DNA of 64,000 bases from Lachnospiraceae bacterium UBA1759 (GTDB lineage Bacteria; Bacillota; Clostridia; Lachnospirales; Lachnospiraceae): assembly GCA_002315555.1 (NCBI GenBank), contig DCHF01000001.1, positions 78,746-142,745 on the forward strand, given 5' to 3'. The translations under genes and the position numbers were made by a program. The notes beneath the pieces were generated by a model. The model searched no databases and was not told the DNA's origin. It saw nothing but the letters and a program-made list of their open reading frames with translations. Each line of letters opens with the position of its first letter. The first letter of the stretch is position 1. Below, one piece after another: positions 8,687 to 18,357 of the stretch.

Positions 8687-9859
8687 TTATTCATATATTT
8701 TTTTTCGTTTGTAATACATCTGATAAATGACCATCATACAGGAAAACTGGATGGTAAACGGATCCTCGAACGTATCGAGCTTCCGATTCAGGATAGACTG
8801 GATCCTGTTCAGCTTTTTATACAGCGTATTCCGATGCATGAAAAGCATCTTCGCGGTACGGTCAATACCGGAGCCGCACATCAAATAAGCAAGAAGAATG
8901 TCGATGAGGTGTTCGGAATTATTCTCATCGTTTTGATAAATTTTAAGAACATCCGGATGGATCAGGTAGCAGAGACTTGAGCCGGGCGTTTGATTCCGGA
9001 AGTTTTCCGCCGCAAGGTGGATCGTATAAAAGGATTCGTATTCGTGGTAGCCGAACAGGTTCGAATACTTCGGGAAAAGCGGATTTCTGAGCCGTTCACC
9101 CAGCTTCATACTGTGATGCGCCGTGCGGTACAGTGTATAGAAAACCGCCGGCCAGCGGCTGCAATAACTGGTACCGGCGATCAGGTGACGTTCCTTCAGA
9201 AAATCGGAGAAGGCGTCATAATCCAGATCCAGATGCTCAATGCCCATGGTATCCTGGGAGAATAGGACCACACATTCCTTCTCCAGAAAGAAGAAATTCT
9301 GCTCCGGAAAGAAGGTCCGGATATCGGAGCGAAAACTGTCAATGCTTTCGCTTTCCGGTGTATCGTCCTCCTTCTTGATCGTAATGCATGCAAAGAATTC
9401 CTTCGTAGGATGCGGGAAGCGGTCCAGCCATTTCTTCATTTCCGGCAGACTCTCCAGCTGCCCGGCCTTCAGATTTTCCCAGAAGATCCGGAAGAGCTGA
9501 TCCTGATTATGATCGGATTTCCCCTGAGGCTGGTACATTTCGTACAGCCGCAGACGGATTTCGTGGATCGGACAGGCCAGGAATAAAAGATTTGCGGAAA
9601 ACTCGGGGAGCGCAGAAAGCTCCTGCAGCGTCTTTTCTGTGCTGAAGAGATAGGTTGCACCGGAAATCATGTATTCCCCGCTTTTTATGACATTAAAATC
9701 CACATCAGTACCAATGAACAGTTCGCCGCCTCTTTCAGGATCGGTGCTTTCACCGGGAACCACAAGATGCACACCTTTTTCCGGGATAAATTCCGGAACC
9801 GGGATCTGTTTGTATATTAAAATGTCCGAGTAGAGTTCCTCCAGAACACGGATGTCCAT
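8687..9859 (-). CDS. PucR-family transcriptional regulator
   Basis: A 390-residue regulator. The C-terminal 70 residues (GIDRTAKMLFMHRNTLYKKL, then NRIQ) form the PucR/CdaR helix-turn-helix (HTH_30 type); the first 300 residues show no domain I can name but should hold the sensor. PucR-type proteins are usually activators of catabolic genes. It is convergent with the sugar ABC operon and divergent from the double-esterase gene, so it probably controls one or both. The start has an AAGGAG site. The inducer is unknown. Confidence 0.8.
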   Translation of the reverse strand: MDIRVLEELYSDILIYKQIPVPEFIPEKGVHLVVPGESTDPERGGELFIGTDVDFNVIKSGEYMISGATYLFSTEKTLQELSALPEFSANLLFLACPIHEIRLRLYEMYQPQGKSDHNQDQLFRIFWENLKAGQLESLPEMKKWLDRFPHPTKEFFACITIKKEDDTPESESIDSFRSDIRTFFPEQNFFFLEKECVVLFSQDTMGIEHLDLDYDAFSDFLKERHLIAGTSYCSRWPAVFYTLYRTAHHSMKLGERLRNPLFPKYSNLFGYHEYESFYTIHLAAENFRNQTPGSSLCYLIHPDVLKIYQNDENNSEHLIDILLAYLMCGSGIDRTAKMLFMHRNTLYKKLNRIQSILNRKLDTFEDPFTIQFSCMMVIYQMYYKRKKIYE

Positions 9860-9994
9860 AAGTTCTCCTTTTCAACTGATTATGGTGCGAGTATAATCCT
9901 CACAACGTGAAATGACAAACAGATCCCTTGCTTTCAGCACGATTTATAAACAAAAACATAAAAATGAGCAATAAAAACAAAACAGGAGAGTAAC

Positions 9995-12301
9995 ATGGAA
10001 AAATTGTCCAATCATGTATTTGTCGCAAGTCCCATCGATTACAGTCCGTTGGATAAAAAGATCATCCGCAGTCCCGAAGGCATGCGGGCAGTGGAAAAGA
10101 AGCTTGCGGTTACCACGTATGATAACGGCGACGTACGTTTCTTCTATGATGCGCCTGCTGCGCATACAGTAGAGGTCGCAGGCGTTACTTATACCTTGAA
10201 AAAATACTTCAGTGACAAGCCCTATCCGCTTGAAAAGCAGGCGGATGGTACCTTCGAGGTCACTGTAAGCGGTATTCCGAAGGGCTTCCATTACTGTGAC
10301 TGGTTCGTGGACGGTGTCAAGGTCGTCAACCCGGACGGCCGTTTTTACGGCGGCTTTCGCACGGAAAGCTCCTTTGACATTCCGGAAGAACCCGATGATT
10401 TCTATTTCAGAAAAGCGGTTCCCCACGGCACGATCCGGATGGAAATGTATACATCCTCCGAAAACAGCCATGTGAAAACGGCTATTGTATATACGCCTCC
10501 GGGCTATGAAGAGCATCCGGAACGCAGTTATCCGGTTCTTTATCTGCAGCATGGTGTCATTGAATGTGAGACCAGCTGGACCTGGTCCGGTCATGTCAAC
10601 TATATCCTGGACAATCTGATCGCGGAAAAGAAGTGCGAAGAGATGATCGTGGTTATGAACGCAGGATACGCGCTTCGTCCGGAAAAGGAAGCGGTCTTTT
10701 ATCCCGGCGATTTCGATGCTGAGCTGGTCTACGACTGTATGCCGTACATTGAAAAGAATTTCCGAGTAAAGAAGGGCAGAGAGAACACCGCTGTCGCAGG
10801 TCTGTCTCTGGGTTCTGCGCAGGCGGCATTGTCGGCGGCGAAGCACCCGGACCTGTTCGGCTATTTCGGCGTATTCTCCGGTCCCAGAAGTGACGGCGTG
10901 GAAACGGTGCTCCGTGAGGGCTATCGTTACGGTATGATCTTCCTGTCCGCAGGTGTGGACGAGCATGCTATCGACTATCTGACGGAATGCAAGGAAAAGC
11001 TGGAGGCGATCGGGAATCCCACAGTTGCTGTCGATTATCCCGGCGCGCATGAGTTCAGCCCCTGGCGTCACAGCCTTCATGATTTTGCGATGCTGCTCTT
11101 TAAGGACGGGAAGCTGCCCGAATACGAAGATACAGTGAGTGGTGTTGTCCGTGAGAAGGCATCGCCCTACACCGGAAGAAATCAGGCGCTGACGACACAT
11201 CCCTTATTCCATGACCTGGATTACCGTGAGATCATCTTCGCGACCAGGGACGGAAAGCCTGCCGGTCTGTATGCCACAATGAAGACGGGTACGAAGGTCA
11301 CCGCGCCCGGTACGGTGGAATTCTATTACATGGCACCCACAGCAGAGCGTGTTACGGTGAAATTTGACAAGGAAGAGCGTCTCCTTGAAAAACAGGAGGA
11401 CGGCAGCTGGACACTTACCGTGATCGGTGTGGCGCCGGGCTTCTACTATACGGAGTTCTACATTGACGGCGTGCTGGCGATCCATCCGTACGCCCAGACC
11501 TGTTACGGTCCCTTCCGTGCCACGAACTTTGTGGAAATGGAGGATCCTGACTTTACGGATTACTATGTGAAGGATGTTGCAAGAGGTTCGCTTCGTCTCA
11601 TGTCCTATGAGTCTAAGACCATGGGTTATCCGAAGCCGCTTTATATCTATACACCGGTGGGCTACGACGCGCCGGAAAACGCAAGCAGAAAATATCCGGT
11701 CCTGTATATTCAGCACGGCGGTGGTGAAAATGAGATCGGCTGGTTCTACCACGGAAAGCTTCGCAATATCATGGATAATCTGATCGCGGAGGGTCGCTGT
11801 GAAGAGATGATCGTTGTTGCGGCAAACGGTTATTCATTGAAGGAGGATCCGGAGACGGGGATGTATGAGGATGTATTTGCCGAGGAAATGGTCGAGGAGA
11901 TCGTTCCCTTTGTGGATGCCCATTTCCGTACGATCCCGGACAAATTCTCCCGCGCGATGTCCGGTCTTTCCATGGGCGCCATGCAGTCCTACGGCATCGT
12001 ATTCAAGTACCCGGAGGTGTTCGGAAATGCCGGCTTCTTCTCCGGCCTGTTCTATTTAAACGGAGAACGAGGTGACAATCTCCAGCTGATCCACGATGGA
12101 GAAGCCTTCCGAAAGCAGTTTAAATATATGCTGGCGACCTGTGGCACCGGAGATGTACTCAGCTGTCCGGATAATATCCGCGCTGAAGAGGAGATGAAGA
12201 AATATAATGTGCCGGTGGAATTTATGCGTATGCCGGGTGAACATACCTGGACCTTCTGGCGTAAAGCGGTGGTATATTTCCTGGAACGTGTGTTTAAATA
12301 A
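9995..12301 (+). CDS. Tandem double esterase (two CE1/esterase-D domains)
   Basis: A 768-residue protein made of two similar halves. Each half has an immunoglobulin-like N-terminal region (about 35-130 and 410-515) followed by an alpha/beta hydrolase of the feruloyl/acetyl-xylan esterase group. Half one: nucleophile Ser271 in GLSLG, probable Asp322 and His352 (GAHEF). Half two: Ser659 in GLSMG, probable Asp720 and His750 (GEHTW). Both triads look complete, so both halves may be active. No signal peptide, so it is cytoplasmic and acts on imported acylated oligosaccharides. An AGGAGAG site supports the start. A shared run, DNLIAE..CEEMIVV, appears in both halves and points to internal duplication. 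Confidence 0.85.
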   Translation: MEKLSNHVFVASPIDYSPLDKKIIRSPEGMRAVEKKLAVTTYDNGDVRFFYDAPAAHTVEVAGVTYTLKKYFSDKPYPLEKQADGTFEVTVSGIPKGFHYCDWFVDGVKVVNPDGRFYGGFRTESSFDIPEEPDDFYFRKAVPHGTIRMEMYTSSENSHVKTAIVYTPPGYEEHPERSYPVLYLQHGVIECETSWTWSGHVNYILDNLIAEKKCEEMIVVMNAGYALRPEKEAVFYPGDFDAELVYDCMPYIEKNFRVKKGRENTAVAGLSLGSAQAALSAAKHPDLFGYFGVFSGPRSDGVETVLREGYRYGMIFLSAGVDEHAIDYLTECKEKLEAIGNPTVAVDYPGAHEFSPWRHSLHDFAMLLFKDGKLPEYEDTVSGVVREKASPYTGRNQALTTHPLFHDLDYREIIFATRDGKPAGLYATMKTGTKVTAPGTVEFYYMAPTAERVTVKFDKEERLLEKQEDGSWTLTVIGVAPGFYYTEFYIDGVLAIHPYAQTCYGPFRATNFVEMEDPDFTDYYVKDVARGSLRLMSYESKTMGYPKPLYIYTPVGYDAPENASRKYPVLYIQHGGGENEIGWFYHGKLRNIMDNLIAEGRCEEMIVVAANGYSLKEDPETGMYEDVFAEEMVEEIVPFVDAHFRTIPDKFSRAMSGLSMGAMQSYGIVFKYPEVFGNAGFFSGLFYLNGERGDNLQLIHDGEAFRKQFKYMLATCGTGDVLSCPDNIRAEEEMKKYNVPVEFMRMPGEHTWTFWRKAVVYFLERVFK

Positions 12302-12435
12302 GGTTTTAAAAAGCGAATAGTTGTGTTAAAACCATAGAGTATATTGTTTCTTTTTAACCGTAAAATAAACAGATGGTCCAAAACTCCACAGGAGTTTTTG
12401 GCAGATACAAATTCTGCAGACAGAAAGCAGGTGTT

Positions 12436-14592
12436 ATGGAAAAAATCAGATTGATGATCGACATGGAAAAATACAAAAAGGCGGAGCTTTTGCCGTTCTT
12501 CGGCACTTCACCGGAAGGGGAGTGCTATGGCGCGGACAATATCAGTCTTTTGAAGAACGGCCGGCGCTTTATGCCGGTCATGGGTGAGATCCACTTTTCC
12601 AGAATGGAGCCGGAATGCTGGGAGGAGGAGCTTCTCAAAATGAAGGCCGGTGGTGTGGACATCGCGGCCACCTATGTATTCTGGAATCATCATCAGGAAA
12701 AACCGGGTGAGTGGGATTTCAGCGGACAGCGCTGCCTCCGGGATTTCCTGAAAACGGTGAAGCGGACCGGCCTGAAGTGCTGGCTACGAATCGGTCCCTG
12801 GGCACACGGCGAATGCAGAAACGGTGGCTTCCCGGATTATGTGCAGCACGCGACAGACTATGAACCGCGCACCAACGCACCGAAATATCTGGCACTTGTG
12901 GACGAATTCTTCAGTCACATCGGCGAGCAGGCTGCGGGCATGATGCTGAAGGACGGCGGTCCGGTCATCGGTGTGCAGCTGGAAAATGAATACGGCCACT
13001 GCGGCGGTCCTGCTGACCGTTCGGTCCAGATCGCTCATATGAATATGCTGAAGGGTATGGCCATCAAGCACGGACTGATGGTGCCGTATTACACGGCAAC
13101 GGCCTGGGGCGGCGCTTGCGCGCCGGAGGGTACCCTGCAGGTGCTTTCCGGTTATGTGGATGCTCCCTGGGACGATTCCACGGAGGCGCTTCCCCCGCAG
13201 CAGAATTTCCTGTTCCAGTCCTATGTGGATGACCACGGAACCGGCTCCGACTTTGAAAAGGAGGCGGCGAATCAGTCCATGATCCGTTTCAATCAGCCTT
13301 TCCTTACGGCAGAGCTCGGCGGCGGTCTGCAGGTAACGAGCCATCGACGGCCCATTGCCTCTGCACAGGATAATGCTTCCGCGATCCTTTGCTGCCTCGG
13401 CAGCGGCGCGAATCTGATCGGCTATTACATGTACCACGGCGGCACGAACCCGGACGGTAAATACAGCAACCTTAACGAGTGTCAGGAGGTGGGCGGACAC
13501 ACCAATGTTCCGGTGAAGAACTATGACTTTAATGCCTGCTTAAATGAGGCCGGACGTCCCTCCGCAAGCTATGGCTCCCTGAAGAAGTATCATCATCTGA
13601 TGCACACCTTTGGCGAAGAACTGTCCGAGGCCCTTCCCTGCTGGCCGGAGGTCATGCCAAAGGATGCGGCGGATCTTGAACCGCTTCGTTTGACGGTGCG
13701 TTATATCCCGAGAACCGGCGTGGGCTACCTTTTTGTCAATAATCATGTGCGTCTTTCCGAAATGCCCGAGCACAGGGATGTGGATGTGGAGATCAATGCG
13801 GGAGAGAAGAAGATCCTTCTGCAGGGCCTGAATTTCCTTCCCGGAAAGTCCTATGTGATCCGTTTTGAAACGGACAGGGAGGGCAATGCGGAATATCTGA
13901 ACGCCAGCGTTCTCTGCCGGTTGAAGGACCGTATCGTTTATTACTCCGACGGTGAGGAGAGCGTGGACAGCGCAGATCTTACGGTGCTCACGGAAGCGGA
14001 AGCGGACCGTTCCTTCCTGTTTGAGGACGGCCTGTATATTACGAAATACGAAGACAGCATTGTCCTGGAGAAGGAAGGCTGCAAATATGTGATCACCGAG
14101 CATGCGGAGGAAGAGATCACGGTCTACGCGGCAGACGGTTCAAAGAAGGTGCTGAAGGTGAAGACGGCAGCGGATACGGAAACGCTTACAGAAGAGGGCT
14201 TCTCAGAATCGGTACTGCAGGATCAGGGCAGTCTTTTAGAAGAGGAGCAGGAGGACGGAAAGGTTCTGTCACGGACCTACACACTAGAGATTCCGGAGTT
14301 GGCGGCCACTGATGGCGAAAAGATCCGCATGAGAGTGGACTACATTGGCGACCGTGCGGAGATCTACAAGGACGGAAAGCTTGCAGCAGACTGGTTTACG
14401 ACCGGACTTCCCTGGTACATTGACACGAAGCCACTTGGTATTTCAGGCGCTGTGACGCTGAAGGTCTATGACAGTGACAATACCATTCCCTGTAAGTTCG
14501 GACAGAACGTCTATTACGATCTTCCGGTGGAGAAAGGATGCGCGCTGAAGGGTGTTTCCTTCCGGAAGAGCTATTACAAAGCAGTAGAATAA
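12436..14592 (+). CDS. GH35 beta-galactosidase-like glycoside hydrolase
   Basis: A 718-residue GH35 enzyme with a retaining mechanism. GEIHFSRMEPECWEEEL at 50-66 is the family hallmark; the acid/base is Glu185 in LENEYG and the nucleophile is Glu293 in FLTAELGGG. GH35 enzymes release terminal beta-galactose (or related sugars). The beta-sandwich C-terminal half is acidic and divergent. No signal peptide. The frame is open from 12373, but the ATG at 12436 fits the family N-terminus better and has CAGGTG upstream. It follows the double esterase by 134 bp and probably acts after deacylation. Confidence 0.88.
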   Translation: MEKIRLMIDMEKYKKAELLPFFGTSPEGECYGADNISLLKNGRRFMPVMGEIHFSRMEPECWEEELLKMKAGGVDIAATYVFWNHHQEKPGEWDFSGQRCLRDFLKTVKRTGLKCWLRIGPWAHGECRNGGFPDYVQHATDYEPRTNAPKYLALVDEFFSHIGEQAAGMMLKDGGPVIGVQLENEYGHCGGPADRSVQIAHMNMLKGMAIKHGLMVPYYTATAWGGACAPEGTLQVLSGYVDAPWDDSTEALPPQQNFLFQSYVDDHGTGSDFEKEAANQSMIRFNQPFLTAELGGGLQVTSHRRPIASAQDNASAILCCLGSGANLIGYYMYHGGTNPDGKYSNLNECQEVGGHTNVPVKNYDFNACLNEAGRPSASYGSLKKYHHLMHTFGEELSEALPCWPEVMPKDAADLEPLRLTVRYIPRTGVGYLFVNNHVRLSEMPEHRDVDVEINAGEKKILLQGLNFLPGKSYVIRFETDREGNAEYLNASVLCRLKDRIVYYSDGEESVDSADLTVLTEAEADRSFLFEDGLYITKYEDSIVLEKEGCKYVITEHAEEEITVYAADGSKKVLKVKTAADTETLTEEGFSESVLQDQGSLLEEEQEDGKVLSRTYTLEIPELAATDGEKIRMRVDYIGDRAEIYKDGKLAADWFTTGLPWYIDTKPLGISGAVTLKVYDSDNTIPCKFGQNVYYDLPVEKGCALKGVSFRKSYYKAVE

Positions 14593-14599
14593 AACGTAG

Positions 14600-14651
14600 A
14601 GCCGGACGGTCTCCGTGATCTCGAGATGACGGAACTGTCCGGCTGTTTTTA
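14600..14651 (+). terminator. GH35 terminator
   Basis: Arms AGCCGGACGGT (14600-14610) and ACTGTCCGGCT (14634-14644) with an inner TCCGT/ACGGA extension, then TGTTTTT. Its position rules out the longer GH2 reading frame that opens at 14626. Confidence 0.8.
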
Positions 14652-14667
14652 TAAGCGGAGGTGCTTG

Positions 14668-17046
14668 ATGAGGAAAAGATCTTTTAATCTTGGATGGACT
14701 TTTACGACCGGCTCTTTCTGGAACCGTACAACACCGAAAAAGGTGGATCTACCGCACGATTACATTGTTGGTATGGAACGCAGCCCTGAAAATCCGGGCG
14801 GCGGCTTTGTGGGGTTTTTCCCTTCAGAAGAGGCGGAGTATAAAAAAGAACTGATGCTTCCCGAGGGATTTTCAGGGCGGCTTCTTCTGAATATGGACGG
14901 TGCCTATGAGAAGACAGAGGTGTATGTGGACCACAACCTGGTGTTCCAGCATCCCTACGGCTACACGGGAACTGTGTGCGATCTTTCGCGCTTTGTACAC
15001 CCGGGAAGCCAGGTGTTAAGAGTGACCATGTCCAGCCGGCACCCCGCGTCCCGCTGGTATACCGGCGGTGGTCTGTACCGCGAAGTGGCGCTTTTTGAGA
15101 GCGGCATGCTTTCTATCGAACCCTGGGATGTGTTTTTGACGACCCCGGTTGTTTCAGCGGAAAAGGCGACTGTCCGGGCCCTGGTAACAGTGACGGATCT
15201 GAAGAGGGAAGTTACCCGGGGGACAGTTGACATGACGATCTTCACAAAGGACGGAAGGAGGGTTTCGTCGGCTCATACGGAAGTGATGCTTTCAGCGGGA
15301 AAGAACGAAGTGCTTCTGGAATGCGAGGTTGATTCTCCCGCGCTTTGGAGCATTGATACGCCGGAGCTTTACAAGGTCATTGTCACTGCTTCTGACGAAG
15401 AGGAAACTGACGAGTGGGAGGGCAGTCTCGGCATTCGCTGTATCGAAATGGATGCGAAGAACGGCCTTCGTTTAAACGGCGAAAAGCTGAAGCTCTACGG
15501 CGGATGCCTGCATCACGATAACGGATTCCTCGGCGCGGCGGCGATTCCGGACGCGGAAGAGCGGAAGGTGCGGAAGATGAAGGAGGCCGGCTTTAACGCG
15601 ATCCGCACGGCCCATAACCCACCGTCCACAGCGCTTCTTGATGCCTGTGACCGCTTGGGGATGCTGGTGCTTGTTGAAAGTTTCGACTGCTGGCGCGTGG
15701 GTAAGACGTCCATGGATTACCATCAGCAGTTTGAAAAATGGTGGGATTATGATACGACCTGTATGGTGAAACGCGACCGGAATCATCCCTCCGTATTTGC
15801 CTGGAGCATCGGCAATGAGATCATGGAATTTGACGGCGCGTCCGACGGTGTTTACTGGGGTAAGGTGCAGGCGGACCTTGTCCGGCAGCTGGACCCGACC
15901 CGTCCTGTGACCAGCGGTATCAATATGGCCTGCGGTCGTCCTCAGGATCATTTTAAGGGGATGTCCTATAACGAAATGGCCTATGAAATGGCACATTCCA
16001 CCGGTATCTACAACGGCGAGGACCGCTGGGGCAGGGCGACGGAAGGAAACATCGCGAATCTGGACATTGCCGGCTACAATTACATGTACGAGCGCTACAA
16101 GGAGGATGCCATCCGCTATCCGGACCGCGTGATCCTGGGCACGGAGACCATGCCATTTTATGTAACGGAGAATTATCGTGCTGTGATGGAGAATGACAAT
16201 GTCATCGGCGATTTCATCTGGGTCGCTGTCGATAACCTGGGCGAGGCCGGCATGGGCGCCATCACCTGGGGCTTTGAACCGCCTGAGGGCGGTATGTTCC
16301 ACTCCGGCTGGCCGTGGATGAGCTGCCACCAGGGCGATCTGGACATGACCTGTTTCAGACGTCCCATCAGTTATTATCGCAGTGTGGTCTGGGGAATGGA
16401 TCATAAGGTGCATCTTTATGTGCGTCATCCGGAGTTTACCGGCATGAATCTGTACGGCAGCGGCTGGCACTGGGAGGATGTGGATCCAAACTGGAGCTTC
16501 GGTGAGGAATGGATCGGAAAACCAGTGGATATCGTTGCATACGCGGATGCGGATGAAGTGGAGTTTGTCTTAGACGGGCGCTCCATTGGCAGGGTGATCC
16601 CGACGGAATGCCAGGCGCGCATAACGGCAGATTACGCGCCCGGTGTACTTAAGGCCATTGCATATAAGAATGGGGAGATCCTGGCGGAGGATGTGATCGA
16701 GAGTGCCGGAAACGCAGTGAGGATCGAAGCGGCAGTGGAGAGAGAAACGCTTCCTGCAGACGGAATGTCCCTGTCCTATATCAGAGCGGAACTGAAGGAT
16801 GAAAACGGACATCCGGTCTTCGGTGATGATCGTATGGTGAAGGTGACGGTAGAGGGCGAAGGCACATTGCAGGGCCTGGGCTCCGGGCGTCCCTGCACGG
16901 AGGAAAGCTTTGGAACAGGTGCTTACACGACTTATAAGAGCGCAGTGACTGCGGCTGTCCGGTCTACGGTGAATGCCGGTGAGATCCGTGTGCGCTTCGA
17001 AAGTGAAGGCCTGATGTCCTGCGAAGTAGTACTTAAGGCGGAGTAA
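14668..17046 (+). CDS. GH2 beta-galactosidase-like glycoside hydrolase
   Basis: A 792-residue GH2 enzyme. In order: sugar-binding jelly roll (1-150), Ig-like domain (150-260), TIM barrel (about 265-560) and C-terminal Ig-like/Big domains. The acid/base is Glu384 in SIGNE and the nucleophile Glu493 in LGTETMPF. The barrel starts with the usual GGCLHHDNG and AIRTAHNPPS motifs. It most likely removes beta-galactose or beta-glucuronic-type sugars; galactose fits the adjacent GH35. No signal peptide. The ATG at 14668 has a strong GCGGAGGTG site, whereas 14626 lies within the preceding terminator. Confidence 0.88.
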   Translation: MRKRSFNLGWTFTTGSFWNRTTPKKVDLPHDYIVGMERSPENPGGGFVGFFPSEEAEYKKELMLPEGFSGRLLLNMDGAYEKTEVYVDHNLVFQHPYGYTGTVCDLSRFVHPGSQVLRVTMSSRHPASRWYTGGGLYREVALFESGMLSIEPWDVFLTTPVVSAEKATVRALVTVTDLKREVTRGTVDMTIFTKDGRRVSSAHTEVMLSAGKNEVLLECEVDSPALWSIDTPELYKVIVTASDEEETDEWEGSLGIRCIEMDAKNGLRLNGEKLKLYGGCLHHDNGFLGAAAIPDAEERKVRKMKEAGFNAIRTAHNPPSTALLDACDRLGMLVLVESFDCWRVGKTSMDYHQQFEKWWDYDTTCMVKRDRNHPSVFAWSIGNEIMEFDGASDGVYWGKVQADLVRQLDPTRPVTSGINMACGRPQDHFKGMSYNEMAYEMAHSTGIYNGEDRWGRATEGNIANLDIAGYNYMYERYKEDAIRYPDRVILGTETMPFYVTENYRAVMENDNVIGDFIWVAVDNLGEAGMGAITWGFEPPEGGMFHSGWPWMSCHQGDLDMTCFRRPISYYRSVVWGMDHKVHLYVRHPEFTGMNLYGSGWHWEDVDPNWSFGEEWIGKPVDIVAYADADEVEFVLDGRSIGRVIPTECQARITADYAPGVLKAIAYKNGEILAEDVIESAGNAVRIEAAVERETLPADGMSLSYIRAELKDENGHPVFGDDRMVKVTVEGEGTLQGLGSGRPCTEESFGTGAYTTYKSAVTAAVRSTVNAGEIRVRFESEGLMSCEVVLKAE

Positions 17047-17062
17047 TACTTAAGAGAAAGTT

Positions 17063-17123
17063 ATAAAGCCTGCGAAAAAGGTCGAAGCTCATATGAACTT
17101 CGACCTTTTTTCGCAGGCTTTAT
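17063..17123. terminator. Bidirectional terminator between GH2 and AraC genes
   Basis: Almost perfect 25-bp arms (17063-17087 and 17098-17123) with internal A5 and T6 runs that serve both strands. The AraC stop codon is inside the right arm. Confidence 0.85.
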
Positions 17124-18007
17124 TCAACAAAATCCGGAAGTGTTTCCGTGGTGTCAAAGATCTTTTTACGATACTCGCCCGGCGTCATGCCTTCATGATT
17201 TTTGAAGGCCACACAGAATACGCTGACGCTTTGGAAACCGCTTTTGAAGCAGATCTCTTTGATCGGGAGATCCGTATTCCGAAGAAGCGTGCGGGCGCTT
17301 GCCATACGGAGATTCAGAATGTATTCATGAGGCGTGCATCCCGTGTGACGCTTAAAGATACGGATGAAATGATAGGGGCTGACCATGGCAATGCGGGCGA
17401 GCTCTTCATTCGTCAGATCGTCCTGGTAATGAGAAGCCATGTAGACCATGCATTTCTGAATATGCAGCGCCTGCGCAGTCGTATGATTTTCCGGCGGATC
17501 GTAGAGGAGGAGGCCGTGAAGCAGATCATTCAGAAGCTTGGACAGGTGCGCCTCCCGACGAATTTCATTTTTGGAAAACAGGCGGTAAAGCTCGCTCATG
17601 TTCTGCAGAAACTGCAGGCTGTCCTCATTGCTTTCCACACGGAAAACAGACCCCAGCCGGCTGACGACCGCCTCGTGCAGTCCACGGGCAGTGGGGCCGT
17701 CGTAGTGGCACCAGAGGGTGTCGGCACCGTTTGGCACGCGGAAAGCGTGGGGCTTGTAGCAGTCTAACAGTATGAAGGAGCCTTCCGGTACAGCGTGGTT
17801 TCCGTCAGCATTTTCCAGAATGACTTCACCGGAAATGACATACATGATGAAATAGGAATCGAAGGAGCTGCGTCGAAGAACATACCCGGCAGTATAAACG
17901 GAACGGCCGATAAACAGCGGGTACAGAAAAATATCCTTAGATGACTCTGATGGCGTATGGATGAAAAATTCGCTTTCCAAGGATACGTTTTGATCAATGG
18001 GCTTCAT
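17120..18007 (-). CDS. AraC-family transcriptional regulator
   Basis: A 295-residue AraC regulator. The N-terminal half is a cupin-like sugar-binding domain (about 20-150; FILLDCYKPHAFRVPNG is typical). The C-terminal half has two helix-turn-helix units (ELARIAMVSPYHFIRIFKRH and IKEICFKSGFQSVSVFCVAF) ending in MTPGEYRK. These proteins usually activate sugar-use operons when the sugar binds. Position beside GH2/GH35 suggests control of the glycan locus. A GAGGT site precedes the ATG. Confidence 0.88.
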   Translation of the reverse strand: MKPIDQNVSLESEFFIHTPSESSKDIFLYPLFIGRSVYTAGYVLRRSSFDSYFIMYVISGEVILENADGNHAVPEGSFILLDCYKPHAFRVPNGADTLWCHYDGPTARGLHEAVVSRLGSVFRVESNEDSLQFLQNMSELYRLFSKNEIRREAHLSKLLNDLLHGLLLYDPPENHTTAQALHIQKCMVYMASHYQDDLTNEELARIAMVSPYHFIRIFKRHTGCTPHEYILNLRMASARTLLRNTDLPIKEICFKSGFQSVSVFCVAFKNHEGMTPGEYRKKIFDTTETLPDFVE

Positions 18008-18126
18008 GGTGACCTCATAGCAAGTAATATAAATCGATTTGAATAAATGTGGTACAAAATCATACTTATTATACTATGGTAAGGCGTAATGTTCAAGCAA
18101 TAATTCGAAATATGGGACAGCAAAAA

Positions 18127-18155
18127 CACCCTGCCGTGCAAATTCGGACAGGGTG
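18127..18155 (-). terminator. Minus-strand terminator near the IS left end
   Basis: CACCCTG/CAGGGTG arms with a T5 run on the minus strand. It may be the original terminator of the protease-lipoprotein operon, now separated from it by the IS insertion (inference). Confidence 0.55.
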
Positions 18156-18177
18156 CATATTACGGGAAAGTCAACAT

Positions 18178-18220
18178 AAAACCCGCCATGAAGATCCTTC
18201 GATCTTCATGGCGGGTTTTT
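18178..18220. terminator. Strong bidirectional terminator before the IS element
   Basis: A perfect 19-bp stem (left arm from 18178, right arm to 18219; core CCCGCCATGAAGATC) with a four-base loop and a T run on the plus strand. It shields the IS from outside transcription or belongs to the host locus. Confidence 0.8.
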
Positions 18221-18242
18221 GTTGTGTCACAGTAAAAATAAA

Positions 18243-18261
18243 CCACCTGCTATGCAGGTGG
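18243..18261 (+). promoter_or_regulatory. IS200 left-end hairpin
   Basis: Eight-base arms CCACCTGC/GCAGGTGG around TAT. This is the probable TnpA recognition hairpin at the left end. Confidence 0.7.
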
Positions 18262-18296
18262 TGGAAAGATCTTTAGATCAAAGACAAAAAAGTAAA

Positions 18297-18352
18297 CTCC
18301 TATGATAAAGTAAATGTAGGTCTGCAAACCACAAATACAAATCATAGGAGGT
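18297..18352 (+). promoter_or_regulatory. Leader stem that hides the tnpA ribosome site
   Basis: CTCCTATGAT (18297-18306) pairs perfectly with ATCATAGGAG (18341-18350). The right arm contains most of the AGGAGGT Shine-Dalgarno site, six bases before the ATG. Such a stem would keep tnpA translation low, a control known from IS200 elements. Confidence 0.7.
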
Positions 18353-18357
18353 CCTGA

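Noticed and set aside
18049..18276. A 75-codon frame before the IS element
   Set aside because: It runs through two terminators and the IS left end, with no ribosome site.
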